DNA from: Ruminococcus flavefaciens MA2007
GTDB taxonomy: Bacteria; Bacillota; Clostridia; Oscillospirales; Ruminococcaceae
Reading direction: 5' to 3'
NCBI RefSeq assembly: GCF_000621845.1
Contig: NZ_JHXF01000009.1
Coordinates: 124,001-188,000 of the forward strand
Length of the DNA stretch: 64,000 bases
A program made the position numbers and the translations under genes. Shown here piece by piece: positions 23,523 through 32,880 of the stretch. The notes under the pieces were generated by a model. It saw only the letters and a program-made list of their open reading frames with translations. It was not told where the DNA came from and did no database searches. Each line of letters starts with the position of its first letter. Within the stretch, counting starts at the first letter, position 1.

Positions 23523-26048
23523 TCATGTTTTTTTGAGACTTACGGCTATATATGTAAGCACTGTCCATGCCACGTTATAAACGATAAGGGCTGTAGCTGA
23601 CATATATACGTAATTTGAGCGGAATGCTTTTGAAAGTATCAGCATCATACACAGCACAAAGCCGAGAAGTATTGAAGCTGTCTGTAAGATAAGTCCGATT
23701 ATAGCCGAGGAATGAACTACCTTTGTGCCGATGAGAAGCTCGGCAAGGGAAGAAAACTTACCCGTTGTAGCCATTGATGAGCTGAGACGGACTGCCTTTT
23801 TAGTCTCCTCGTAGAAGTCCTCGTGAAGCTTCTTAGGCAGTATCCTTATCATTTCCTCGGGGATACCAAAGAGCTTGTTTAGCTTTTTCAGTGTTATACA
23901 GGGATCAATGCTCTTGATGAACATACATATCTTGTTCTTGCAGAGCTTTTTCGCCCATTTCTTCACATATCTGTCTGCAACGATGTCAACAACGAACATT
24001 GCCGCAAGGTTTCCTGATATTGAAAGGTAAAGAGCGTCCTTGCCTTCCTCAACGAACTCAGCCTCCTGAGTTTTGGTGGGAACGCCCTCGATGTTATGGC
24101 TGGTCATGAGTTCGCGGTTGCCGAAGAGCACACGCTTGTTGTTTATCCAGCCGCACATTCCCATGCCCTCCTCGTAGGAGTAATTCTCAATAGGATAGAG
24201 CGCACCGTTTCTGCCTGCTATGACGTCAGTGAAGAGCTGTGACATGATACTTCCTGATGTAGCTGTAAGGCTTGCGGCTTCCAGGAAAGCCTCGTCCAGC
24301 TTTGTATTTGAGAATACCTTGATACCGTCCAGTCTGACAGTTCCCTCAGGGAAGAGAGTAGAAGCGTCAATGAGTATGGAGTTTGTATCGTAGAAGTCGT
24401 CAACGCTCTGATAGCCAAGCATTATGCCCTTGTTCTGGATAGCGCTCTTGGAAACGTTCTCAAGAGGGATATTTACTACAAAAGGCATTGCGATACAGGA
24501 AGTAGCGCATATCAGCATACTGAAAATGGAGAAGCCGAATGCCGCCGCGTCAAGGCTTGCGATAGTTCCCTTGCAGAATATGGTGAGGAACAGTGCAACA
24601 ACTATTGAGGCGAACAGGCACAGCGGCGAAGCCTTTCTGCAAAAATCGTCGGTCATATCCGACGAATAGGTATACCGCAGGAAATCCGTGAGGAAGTCCG
24701 TCTTGCGCATTGAAGCAAGGATAGGGAAGTCTCCGAGAGTTCCACGGGTTATACGTTCTGCTCTGTCCTCGTCCCTGACGTAGGTAACGCCGTGACGGTC
24801 AAAGTTTTTCGACACGAACTTGAAGTTTCTGGCGGCTCGCCTTATGATAAGGTGCTTGCCCAACGCATTTATGAGAAGTGCAAGTATGCCTACAGGCATA
24901 TAAATGTGTATATTCTCCGAGCTTACAAGGTCGGGACTTAGGAAAGCGGGGATAATAGCTATCAGGCAGGAAAGTGCGGTGATAGCCGTCATGGAGTCAC
25001 CGTCTGCCTTGAAGCTCAGAAGCTTTCGCAGTCCCTTTGTTATGACCGCAATGGACGAAATAATTGAAACAGTACCCAGTATAAGGTGGACAGTCAGATA
25101 TGACTTGATATTTGACATACTGAAAATATCCAGCGTGGGCACATCGAACTGATTAGCCAGCGTCATAAAAAGGCTGAGGAAAGCAGTCATCGCAAGTATC
25201 ACAACACGTACTGAGATAGTGCTTTTCAGCTCGTAGATATCTCGTCCGACGTCCTCGACATCGCCGTAGTAGTTGAAGTCAACGATACGCTTTGTACGCT
25301 TGTTCTTGGAGTGCACCGACATATATTCGTCAGCGCCCTGAGTGATATGTACGTCCAGCTGATTTGCGTCGATATCAGCCTTTTCGCTGAGATTTATGCT
25401 TGTGAGCTCAGCTCTCGGAGCAGGCTCAACAGGCTTTGCGGCTTCGACGGCGGCAGGCGAGGGGACGATGTCCGTTATCTGCTTTCTGCCCTCGGGGCTC
25501 TCAGCTTCGTTGATTATCTGAATGCGGCTTCGCTTTTTCTTCTTGAACTCAGGAGGAGTATACATATACTCTCCCTCGGGAGTTTCTCTTGCGTAGGTAT
25601 AATTATCCTTTTTGCCGCGGCGTGTTTTCTTGTTCTTTTTGTTCTCTATCTCCTTGGCGCGGGTGGACTCGCTCATACGCCTTATCTTAGGTGCTTCATC
25701 GGGATTCATCTGCACGGGAGTGATAGTGCCCGATGGTATGACCTTTCGCTGAGGATTGGTGCGTATCTCGCTCATGGCGTCGGAGCTTACCACAGCCACC
25801 TTATGTCTTGAAAGGTCGGCAGGTTTTACCTCGTCGGCAGGAGATTCATTTCGGTGTGCATTATCGAATAGAGCGGATTTTTCATGTGAGATAGGCGGTC
25901 TTGACTTAGGTCTTTCAACGAATTCAGGAGCGTCTACCGTAGAATTTATTATTTTCTGGGCGTCAACTCTGCCCACTTTATTAGGTTCAAGAGAGTCGGG
26001 AGAGTATTCGTCAAGAATAGCCTCCAGCGACGGTTTCTGTTCTGACAT
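23523..26048 (-). CDS. Degenerate P-type-ATPase-like membrane protein
   Basis: 841 residues from ATG 26048 (AAGGAG 6 bases upstream; the frame is open further up without an RBS). The first 270 residues are a charged, disordered cytoplasmic region. Several helices follow, then a segment resembling the P-type ATPase phosphorylation and nucleotide domains, then two C-terminal helices. The phosphorylation motif DKTGTLT aligns with DASTLFP (Asp561), keeping the Asp and the following EG spacing but losing Lys-Thr-Gly-Thr. The N-domain stretch RVLFGNRELM is kept. The GDGxNDxPAL hinge motif is absent, with GKFSSLAELLIG in its place. I infer a non-pumping relative, perhaps structural or regulatory. 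The neighbouring LCP gene hints at an envelope role. Confidence 0.65.
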   Translation of the reverse strand: MSEQKPSLEAILDEYSPDSLEPNKVGRVDAQKIINSTVDAPEFVERPKSRPPISHEKSALFDNAHRNESPADEVKPADLSRHKVAVVSSDAMSEIRTNPQRKVIPSGTITPVQMNPDEAPKIRRMSESTRAKEIENKKNKKTRRGKKDNYTYARETPEGEYMYTPPEFKKKKRSRIQIINEAESPEGRKQITDIVPSPAAVEAAKPVEPAPRAELTSINLSEKADIDANQLDVHITQGADEYMSVHSKNKRTKRIVDFNYYGDVEDVGRDIYELKSTISVRVVILAMTAFLSLFMTLANQFDVPTLDIFSMSNIKSYLTVHLILGTVSIISSIAVITKGLRKLLSFKADGDSMTAITALSCLIAIIPAFLSPDLVSSENIHIYMPVGILALLINALGKHLIIRRAARNFKFVSKNFDRHGVTYVRDEDRAERITRGTLGDFPILASMRKTDFLTDFLRYTYSSDMTDDFCRKASPLCLFASIVVALFLTIFCKGTIASLDAAAFGFSIFSMLICATSCIAMPFVVNIPLENVSKSAIQNKGIMLGYQSVDDFYDTNSILIDASTLFPEGTVRLDGIKVFSNTKLDEAFLEAASLTATSGSIMSQLFTDVIAGRNGALYPIENYSYEEGMGMCGWINNKRVLFGNRELMTSHNIEGVPTKTQEAEFVEEGKDALYLSISGNLAAMFVVDIVADRYVKKWAKKLCKNKICMFIKSIDPCITLKKLNKLFGIPEEMIRILPKKLHEDFYEETKKAVRLSSSMATTGKFSSLAELLIGTKVVHSSAIIGLILQTASILLGFVLCMMLILSKAFRSNYVYMSATALIVYNVAWTVLTYIAVSLKKT

Positions 26049-26058
26049 ATCTATCTCC

Positions 26059-26820
26059 TTATTCAGAGCCTCTGCGCTGGCGCAGTACCTCGTACATGAA
26101 GATACCTGCCGCCACGGAGGCATTGAGTGAATTTATCTTTCCAAGCATCGGGAGCTTTATCATGAAATCGCATTTTTTCTGTATCAGCTTGCTCATGCCG
26201 AAGCCCTCTGAGCCGATAACAAGGGCAACTCCCCCTGTGAAGTCGGTCTCGGAGTAGTCCGTGCCCGAAGCGTCGGTGCCGTATATCCACACGCCGTTGT
26301 CCTTGAGGGTGTCGATACAGGAGGCAAGATTTGAAACTCTTGCCACAGGCACATAGCTTGCCGCGCCTGCTGATGTCTTAAAGACAGTAGCGTTCAGCGA
26401 AGCGCTCCTGCGCTTTGGGATAATGACACCGTCAGCGCCCGATGTTTCGGCAGTACGTATGATAGCTCCCAAATTATGAGGATCCTCGATCTCATTGCAG
26501 ATGATGATGAAAGGCTTTGTGCCCTTTTTCTGCGAAACGGCAAGGATATCCTCTACCGTAACATATTCTCCGCAGGCGCCCTCGGCAACTACTCCCTGAT
26601 GAGAAGCGCCGCCTGACAGGCGTGAGAGCTTTTTATCGTCAGCGTCCTTGACTACGACGCCGTTTTCCTTTGCAAGACGGCGGATAACACTTAGACTGCC
26701 GCCGTTTCCGTCTATATAGACCGTATCGAGATTAGCTCCCGATTTCAGCGCTTCTATGACGGGATTACGTCCGCAGATCATATTCTGCGGCATTTCCTTG
26801 ATATTTTTCTCTTTTTCCAT
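26059..26820 (-). CDS. rlmB: TrmH/RlmB-family rRNA 2'-O-methyltransferase
   Basis: SpoU-type SAM-dependent methyltransferase, probably modifying guanosine 2251 of 23S rRNA. An RNA-binding N-terminal domain (GRNPVIEALKSG; HQGVVA) precedes the knotted catalytic domain with the three family motifs: NLGAIIRTAE, VIGSEGFGM and INSLNASVAAGI. The start is uncertain. ATG 26820 gives 253 residues, the family length, but the only good SD (AAAGGAG) is 28 bases upstream, separated by a GAGCG-TTTCG-CGCTC hairpin; ATGs at 26847 and 26934 are alternatives. It ends 10 bases before the P-type-ATPase-like gene. Confidence 0.88.
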   Translation of the reverse strand: MEKEKNIKEMPQNMICGRNPVIEALKSGANLDTVYIDGNGGSLSVIRRLAKENGVVVKDADDKKLSRLSGGASHQGVVAEGACGEYVTVEDILAVSQKKGTKPFIIICNEIEDPHNLGAIIRTAETSGADGVIIPKRRSASLNATVFKTSAGAASYVPVARVSNLASCIDTLKDNGVWIYGTDASGTDYSETDFTGGVALVIGSEGFGMSKLIQKKCDFMIKLPMLGKINSLNASVAAGIFMYEVLRQRRGSE

Positions 26821-26942
26821 ATTTGACAGCGAGCGCGAAACGCTCATGCTCCTTTTGTTCTGTTTTTGTTTCTGAAACCAATTAATGCCTGCGAAAATCC
26901 TGTTTTTTATAAAGAATTTGCGCTCTCTGAACATAGTTCAGG

Positions 26943-26970
26943 GCAATAACCGCCTGAGGGCTGTTATTGC
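26943..26970 (-). other. Inverted repeat in the rlmB leader
   Basis: Arms GCAATAAC (26943-26950) and GTTATTGC (26963-26970) with a GC-rich loop. There is no T run on the minus strand side, so it is not a clear terminator; it may be an RNA hairpin or protein site. Confidence 0.4.
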
Positions 26971-27046
26971 ATACAAATTTATTATATCATCAATGAATTG
27001 AAATTACAAGTACCTTTTCGCATAAAATTGCTATATATCAGCATTA

Positions 27047-27880
27047 TTAGTTGTTTATATCTATTATCGAGAGCTCGGGACGGTTGAAAATACGGGGTAT
27101 GAATATCATACGCATAGGTCTTGCCAGTCCGCGGCTGATTATGTGAGTTGTATCATCAATATGGTATATACCTGTGGTATACTTTGGGAATATACCCTGA
27201 TCTGGGGCGTAAAGTCCCTGTTCCAGTATTTTGGGCAGTCTCCACTGACCGCCGTGAGCGTGTCCCGAAAGGACAAGATCAAAGCCCTTGCCGTCACTGC
27301 CGAAACAGTCGTCTATCTGCTCGGGCTGATGAAGAAGCAGTATATTGTAATATTTATCGTCAAGCTCGTCAATGCATTCCTCAAGCTGAGTTTTTTTCTT
27401 TCCCCACTGGACAGAGTCCACAACACCGTAAAAGCGGATATCCTGACCGTTTATGCTGAATTCTTTCATATCGCCCATGAGTACGGGACAAATACTGCGT
27501 GCTTTTTCGTAGAATTCCTCGGTGTCGTCCCGCATACCCTCGTGATTTCCTGGAGTGTAAACACAGGGATATTCAGCGCTGAGAGCAGACATAAGGTTCA
27601 GGGCGTATTCTGTGCCGCCCCACATATCTATGACATCGCCGCCGAATACCACCATATCGGGCTCAGCCTTGCGAACCTCGTCTATGAGCTTTGAATTGTC
27701 GGTATTACCGTAAAAGCAGTTGTGCAGGTCGGAAATAAAGACTATTCTCATGCCCTTGTCAAGCTTTTTTGTGCTGACGCTGTAGTTTACGGGCTTCATA
27801 GCGAAGCCCCATGCGCTGAGAGCGCATAAAACCGCAAAGACAGCGGCAATTACAAGTCGTTTTTTCGCTTTTTTTGACAT
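27047..27880 (-). CDS. Membrane-anchored metallophosphoesterase (YkuE-like)
   Basis: 277 residues with an N-terminal signal anchor (about 8-28) and a calcineurin-like phosphoesterase domain. The metal ligands are visible in order: FISDLHN, GGDVID, PGNHEG, LLLHQPE and LSGHAHGGQ. Relatives such as B. subtilis YkuE are envelope-associated; the substrate is not known. It is the last gene of the acylation operon and its ATG shares one base with the stop of the acyl carrier protein gene (TAATG), so it is coupled to it. Its presence suggests hydrolysis of a phospho- or phosphopantetheine-type ester in that system, which is inference. Confidence 0.87.
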   Translation of the reverse strand: MSKKAKKRLVIAAVFAVLCALSAWGFAMKPVNYSVSTKKLDKGMRIVFISDLHNCFYGNTDNSKLIDEVRKAEPDMVVFGGDVIDMWGGTEYALNLMSALSAEYPCVYTPGNHEGMRDDTEEFYEKARSICPVLMGDMKEFSINGQDIRFYGVVDSVQWGKKKTQLEECIDELDDKYYNILLLHQPEQIDDCFGSDGKGFDLVLSGHAHGGQWRLPKILEQGLYAPDQGIFPKYTTGIYHIDDTTHIISRGLARPMRMIFIPRIFNRPELSIIDINN

Positions 27881-28122
27881 TATTTTCCTCTTTCAGCGAT
27901 AATTGCAAGCATTTCTCCCACATTCTTCATGCCCGATACCTCGCGCATCTTGAAGCGCAGACCGAATTCGTTTTCAACTGCGGCAATGAGATTGATGTGC
28001 TCAAGACTGTCCCAGTCCTCAATATCGGCAGATGTGGTATTCTCGTTCACCGAAAGTGACGAGTCGCCGAAAACATCTCTGAATACCTCATTCAGACGGG
28101 GGAGTATTTCATTATTATTCAT
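27880..28122 (-). CDS. Acyl carrier protein
   Basis: 80 residues, the normal length for a carrier protein. Motif DSLEHINL contains the serine that takes 4'-phosphopantetheine; the acidic helix II pattern follows. It is not in a fatty-acid operon. It lies between an FkbH-like gene (4-base ATGA overlap) and a metallophosphoesterase gene (1-base overlap), downstream of an MBOAT acyltransferase. This points to a dedicated carrier for an acyl or glyceryl group used in surface-polymer modification. It resembles D-alanyl carrier protein DltC in role and genomic logic, but there is no DltA here. Confidence 0.92.
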   Translation of the reverse strand: MNNNEILPRLNEVFRDVFGDSSLSVNENTTSADIEDWDSLEHINLIAAVENEFGLRFKMREVSGMKNVGEMLAIIAERGK

Positions 28123-29915
28123 TCAGGATTCTCCTTATCACGTATTTTTATTACCTTATTCTTGTTTTCATAGCCTTCTATGTCGAGATGCCACTCGGAA
28201 TCTCCGTTATCCAGCTTTTTATCAAGTGTGAAGCCGAACGAGCTGTAAAGCTCCGCTACCATGCTGTTCTTGTGCGTCTTGTAATAAAAGCCGTTTATAC
28301 GGGTTATGCCCTTGTCCTTTGCGCGGCGGACCAGCTCGTCCAGCATGGCGAGCTCCATGTCTCTTTTTAGTACACGGCAGCTCATGAGCCACAGCTCTAT
28401 ATCAAGCTCTTTGTCTCTGCACTTGCCTATAACTACGGAAACTATGCCGTTATCGCCGAATTTGTCCAGCAGTCTGCCGCAGATGCAAATATGGTCGGGA
28501 CTTGTGCTGACCTTCTGTATCTCGTCTTCGCTGTAGCGGCGAGTGGTGAGATTGAACTGGTTGCTCTTGTTGGTGAGCTGAGTTATACGCTGTATATAGA
28601 CAGGCTCAAAACCGCAGATGACAGCGTGCATATCGAGGCTGAGCAGATAGTCCTCATAGCTCTCGAAGCTTCTCAGCTGTGCCGCTCTCTGAGCGTTTGC
28701 GGCGTACATCTCCGAGCGGTGCATATCGTCGTCGGAAACGGCTGTCACCTCGAAGAAACCACTTCGCGTAAGCTTGTACATTGCTTCGTGAACGGTGCTG
28801 AGGTTTATGGTCTGAACCATGGGGAGCTGTCCTTCAATAATAGCGCATTCAGCAGGATTGTCGTCGATGAATACGAAGCTGTCCAGTCCCAGACTGAGGT
28901 CAGCGGCAGTTTCGGCGATATTTCTGTCCTTTGGCTCCCAGTTAGCCTTAATGGAGACAAAATCTGTGGATTTGAGGACTCCGCAGGGGTGATTCAGTCC
29001 GAGGAGTGCGTTTTCCTCGTCGTTTTTGGAGCAAACCGCTAAAAGCACGCCGTAGTCCTTGTAGCCCTTGATAAAGCTCTGGAACTCGCTGAAAGCCTGT
29101 CCCACGGCGGTTTCCTGACCTATCTCAATGCCCTCCTGACCGTCGTCGCCGATGACTCCGCCCCAGAGAGTGTTATCGAGGTCAAGGTCGATGACCTTGT
29201 GGTTCTTGCCGTAAATTGACTTGATTATGCAGGCAAGGCTGTAGGCAAAGTCTGGGATAACATTGGTGCTCATGGCATACTTGTAAAGATACCATGCTTC
29301 GGCGTCGTGCCAGTTAGCCAGTCCGCAGACTGCGGAGAGATAATTGATATCATGGATGTAGAGACCGCGTGTATTGCGTGCGTAGTCCAAAAGCATGACG
29401 TTCATGCGCTGAATGAACGCGGCATGACCTGCCGTGCTCCAGCCGTCGTAGCTGCCTGTGCGTCTGAACAGCGGCAGCTCGAAGTTGTTTTGTATGACAG
29501 GGCATGAGAAGTGCTGTTTAAGGCTGTCCCACACCTGCTTGAAGTATGCGAACTGGTCGTTGAGCTTATGCTCCACTGTCTCGGCAGTCTCGGCAGGGCT
29601 CTCGGGGAGCATAGTGAGATTGCGCGATGTAGTATGGATATAGATAACGTCGGGATCGAAGCTGTCAAGCTCGGGATTGCCGAAAACGGCGTCTTCATAG
29701 AACTTATTGTATTCTGACAGATAGAATTCGGGCTCTATGCCGAAATTCAGCAGAAAAAGCTCAAGTGCGGATACAATGTGATTGGTCGTTGAGCCCCCCA
29801 GCACAGCGATCCTCTTCTTTACGCGGACGCAGCCGTCCGCAAGCAGCTGCTTGCGAAGCGCAAGTCGTCTGCGGATTATATCCTTGCCGTCGAATGGAAA
29901 GTTGAGTTCTCTCAT
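28119..29915 (-). CDS. FkbH-like HAD-superfamily protein (SGNH-like, HAD-IIIC, GNAT-like)
   Basis: 598 residues from ATG 29915 (AGGTGAT upstream). The N-terminal half (about 35-230) has an SGNH-like GGSTTNHIV segment. The HAD-IIIC domain (about 240-390) has the FkbH signature DLDNTLWGG, then VCSKND and FIDDNPAE. The C-terminal part (about 440-580) resembles a GNAT fold. FkbH enzymes take 1,3-bisphosphoglycerate and load a glyceryl group on a carrier protein. A carrier protein is encoded directly downstream with an ATGA overlap, which fits that reaction exactly. The group may then pass to the MBOAT protein. Family is clear; the acyl group is inferred. Confidence 0.88.
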   Translation of the reverse strand: MRELNFPFDGKDIIRRRLALRKQLLADGCVRVKKRIAVLGGSTTNHIVSALELFLLNFGIEPEFYLSEYNKFYEDAVFGNPELDSFDPDVIYIHTTSRNLTMLPESPAETAETVEHKLNDQFAYFKQVWDSLKQHFSCPVIQNNFELPLFRRTGSYDGWSTAGHAAFIQRMNVMLLDYARNTRGLYIHDINYLSAVCGLANWHDAEAWYLYKYAMSTNVIPDFAYSLACIIKSIYGKNHKVIDLDLDNTLWGGVIGDDGQEGIEIGQETAVGQAFSEFQSFIKGYKDYGVLLAVCSKNDEENALLGLNHPCGVLKSTDFVSIKANWEPKDRNIAETAADLSLGLDSFVFIDDNPAECAIIEGQLPMVQTINLSTVHEAMYKLTRSGFFEVTAVSDDDMHRSEMYAANAQRAAQLRSFESYEDYLLSLDMHAVICGFEPVYIQRITQLTNKSNQFNLTTRRYSEDEIQKVSTSPDHICICGRLLDKFGDNGIVSVVIGKCRDKELDIELWLMSCRVLKRDMELAMLDELVRRAKDKGITRINGFYYKTHKNSMVAELYSSFGFTLDKKLDNGDSEWHLDIEGYENKNKVIKIRDKENPE

Positions 29916-29923
29916 AATATCAC

Positions 29924-31360
29924 CTATTTTGTCAGATTGTTGTATATACAGTTTCTGTTGCCGCCTACTGCGGAGAATGAACACATGGCAAAAAGGAGGT
30001 CCGTTGCGCCGACTCTGTTTATGAAATCGACGGCGTTAAGGTCGAAATAACGTATATCGCAGAGATATATGTTCTCAAAAGAGCCTGTCAGCATTGGCAG
30101 CAGGGCGTTTCCGTAGCTGTCCTTGAATATGACAAGAGTTCTTCCGTTTTTGCATTCTGTATTTACGTGAACTATCCTCTCGTCAGCTCCGAAAACCATA
30201 TAATAGCCTGAATTAGCCATATATGACGGATCGAGAAGAAGATTTGCGGCAACAGGATTTTCAAAGCGTGTGTTGTACTGTGTGACTGTTACGGGTGTTT
30301 TGGGCTTGTAATAAACGAAGTCCTCGGGATTATTCATGAGTGTTGCGCTCTGTGTGTACATATAAAGGGTGCCGACGTAGCCCGGCAGTGTGACTGTCTC
30401 GTATTCCGACAACTCGGGATAGGGGACGCCTGCCGTTAGAGCGAATTGCTGTGCGGCATAGTAAGCGCCCAGAGGCTGCCAGTGGTGGTCGGTACGGGAG
30501 TAAATAGCCTCGTCCTTGTGAGCGCCGAGTATGCTGTAGGCGTCGATAGGGATCACGTTATGGAGAGCCGCGTCAAGCCTGTCGAAGTCCTCTTTCTCGC
30601 TGTAGGCGAGGTTCTGGTATTTTTCGGGAAGATAGAATGAGCTGGACGTTGGCAGTACCATCGAGTAAACGTTTACATCGGGCAGCTTTTCCTTGTACAG
30701 ACTCACATATGAAGCGTACTCCTGTTCTGCGCCCCATGCGCCGCCGTAAAGAGTTACACCGCGCTTGTTGACGATGAGGATATTGTTTGTGAGCTCGCCG
30801 TCAGCAGGAGCTTCTTCCGCTGGAGCAGTTGTCGTCTCGGGTACGGCAGTTGTAACTGATGTAGATACTGAAGCAGCAGTAGTTACAGGAGCTGAAGTGG
30901 TTACGGCTGTTTTTTTCTCGAAGCCGCTGCCGAAAAGCTCGGCTTCTTCGCCGTCAGCGCCGTATTTTCTGCCTTTGAGCTGCATGATGTAGTCGGAGAT
31001 GAACTCCTTGATATGAGCTCTGTCGTGGACAGTATCGTCGAAGTAGTCAGCAACGCCCTCGGTAAATTTTCCGCTTGCATAGCTTTTTGCGGAAAACTTG
31101 GGGAACTTTGTGAGATAGCGGTTCTCGTCGTCGGCTTTTGTCTCGTGGGGCAGAAGCGTTACATAAACGAAGCCGCCTGCGAAGATCGCACTTATAGTTA
31201 TAACATTAGCCAGCGAAATGAAGTTAAGAGCCTTTTTTCGCTGCTGTTTTTTCAGTTTTTTTGCCTTAATTGGCACATCTATGGTGGTTTTAGCACGGTC
31301 CGATGCCTCTATTGAGATAGCAGGCAGGGAACGGCTGTTTTTGTTTTGGTTATCGGTCAT
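29924..31360 (-). CDS. DHHW-family (AlgX/AlgJ-like) extracellular protein
   Basis: 478 residues. A basic cytoplasmic tail (about 1-45) precedes a membrane helix (about 48-70). The extracellular part has a Thr/Ala/Pro-rich insertion (about 150-190) and a SGNH-like domain with the signature RTDHHWQPLGAYYAA, plus VIFKDSYGNALLPML towards the end, where the Ser of DSYGN would be the nucleophile. DHHW proteins work with MBOAT proteins in O-acylation of exported polysaccharides, taking the acyl group outside the membrane. It lies 12 bases after the MBOAT gene and ends 8 bases before the FkbH-like gene. Partner and fold are well supported; polymer is unknown. Confidence 0.88.
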   Translation of the reverse strand: MTDNQNKNSRSLPAISIEASDRAKTTIDVPIKAKKLKKQQRKKALNFISLANVITISAIFAGGFVYVTLLPHETKADDENRYLTKFPKFSAKSYASGKFTEGVADYFDDTVHDRAHIKEFISDYIMQLKGRKYGADGEEAELFGSGFEKKTAVTTSAPVTTAASVSTSVTTAVPETTTAPAEEAPADGELTNNILIVNKRGVTLYGGAWGAEQEYASYVSLYKEKLPDVNVYSMVLPTSSSFYLPEKYQNLAYSEKEDFDRLDAALHNVIPIDAYSILGAHKDEAIYSRTDHHWQPLGAYYAAQQFALTAGVPYPELSEYETVTLPGYVGTLYMYTQSATLMNNPEDFVYYKPKTPVTVTQYNTRFENPVAANLLLDPSYMANSGYYMVFGADERIVHVNTECKNGRTLVIFKDSYGNALLPMLTGSFENIYLCDIRYFDLNAVDFINRVGATDLLFAMCSFSAVGGNRNCIYNNLTK

Positions 31361-31372
31361 GGGTTTGCCTCG

Positions 31373-32773
31373 TCAGAATCTGAAATAAAGGAATGGATTT
31401 GCAGTAGAAGCTACCAGCATAATGCTTGTAACTATGAGAAGCAGAGCAGCTGCAACGGCAGCTGCTGAGGAAACTGCGGCTTTTGTGACAAAATGCTTGT
31501 CCGCTGTCTGCTTTACCCATTTGATGACAGGGAAGCAGCATATAACGGCTACAGTCAGCAGATACATATTGTTGATGACGGATATCTTGTCCTGAACTGC
31601 AAGGAATCCGTTTTCGCCGAAGCCGAATGCAGTTTTGAAGAATGTGCCGAGCTTGCCCAGCTTCTCAAAATAGAATATGCCGAAGCCGATGATTATAACA
31701 AGCTTGCTGTAGATATGGCGGATAACAACGGGTATCTTCTTCATGCGCTTCTTGCCGATGAGCATTTCGATGAATACGAAAATACCGTAGTAAAGTCCCC
31801 ATATGATGAAGTTCCAGCTTGCGCCGTGCCATATGCCTGTGCAGAGCCATACGAGGAAAAGTCCGCCGTACTTTCTGCGCTTGCCGAATATAGGGATATA
31901 GAGGACATAGTCGCGGAAGAATGTGCTGAGGGAGATGTGCCAGCGCTGCCAGAATTCGGTGATGTCCCTGCATATGAACGGGTGGTCGAAGTTCTCATCG
32001 AAATGGAATCCGAAGATACGTCCCAGACCTATTGCGATATCAGAATAGCCTGAGAAGTCAAAGTATATCTGCAAGCCGTAGGCTATAGCTCCGTACCATG
32101 CTCCGAACATGGTGGAGCTGCCGATATTGCCGAGAAAGCTGTCAGCGATTATGCTCAGCTGATTGGCAAGGAGCACCTTTTTGCCAAGACCGAGAGCCAC
32201 GCGGTTGAGTCCGTAGGAAATGTCGCTGAGCTCAATTTTACGGTCATTTATTTCTTTTTCGATAGTGCTGTAGCGGACTATAGGTCCAGCTACAAGCTGT
32301 GGGAACAGTGTCAGGAAAAGCAGATACTTTCCAAAGCTTTTTTGTGGCTTGACCTTTTCCCAGTGGCAGTCTATGATGTAAGAGATAGTCTGGAATGTGT
32401 AAAAGCTGATACCGATAGGAAGTCTTATATCGGGAATAGGTATTGAAGATGAAAAAAGGGCGTTGATGTTTTCAACAATGAAGCCGCTGTATTTGAATAC
32501 GCCAAGCATGAGCAGGTCATACGTCACCGCAATGACAGTTGCGGCAGTATCGCCCCTTTGTCCCTGATATTTTCCGATTACCAGACCAGCGCCGTAGTTC
32601 ACAGCGGCAGTTGTCAGCATAAGGAAAATATATACGGGTTCGCCCCAAGCGTAAAAAATAAGCGAGAAAACTATCAACACCAGATTTTTTGCTTTCGTCC
32701 CTCTTGCCAGTGCATAGCACAAAAGGCATACGGGGAGAAAGATGTATATAAAGAAAAGTCTCGAAAAAACCAT
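31373..32773 (-). CDS. MBOAT O-acyltransferase (AlgI/DltB-like)
   Basis: 466 residues with about ten membrane helices. Family signatures are FSGYSDIAIGLG, ITEFWQRWHISLSTFFRDY and the catalytic histidine in TGIWHGASWNF. MBOAT proteins move acyl groups from a cytoplasmic donor across the membrane to an exported polymer. It heads a five-gene operon with the DHHW protein, FkbH-like enzyme, acyl carrier protein and metallophosphoesterase. The carrier protein suggests a protein thioester donor as in DltB, in contrast to acetyl-CoA-using AlgI systems. A promoter with consensus -10 lies about 100 bases upstream. Confidence 0.93.
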   Translation of the reverse strand: MVFSRLFFIYIFLPVCLLCYALARGTKAKNLVLIVFSLIFYAWGEPVYIFLMLTTAAVNYGAGLVIGKYQGQRGDTAATVIAVTYDLLMLGVFKYSGFIVENINALFSSSIPIPDIRLPIGISFYTFQTISYIIDCHWEKVKPQKSFGKYLLFLTLFPQLVAGPIVRYSTIEKEINDRKIELSDISYGLNRVALGLGKKVLLANQLSIIADSFLGNIGSSTMFGAWYGAIAYGLQIYFDFSGYSDIAIGLGRIFGFHFDENFDHPFICRDITEFWQRWHISLSTFFRDYVLYIPIFGKRRKYGGLFLVWLCTGIWHGASWNFIIWGLYYGIFVFIEMLIGKKRMKKIPVVIRHIYSKLVIIIGFGIFYFEKLGKLGTFFKTAFGFGENGFLAVQDKISVINNMYLLTVAVICCFPVIKWVKQTADKHFVTKAAVSSAAAVAAALLLIVTSIMLVASTANPFLYFRF

Positions 32774-32880
32774 TGTTCTACCGCCTTGCTGGAATGAATT
32801 ATATATCTGTAGCTTTACCGCTTAAAGACTGACGGAGAAAATAAAATAAAAAAGCATTGTAATTGAAATCTTTATAGATT

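Noticed and set aside
26943-26970. Inverted repeat as a terminator for the gene upstream
   Set aside because: No T run on the relevant strand and the repeat is placed in the leader of rlmB.
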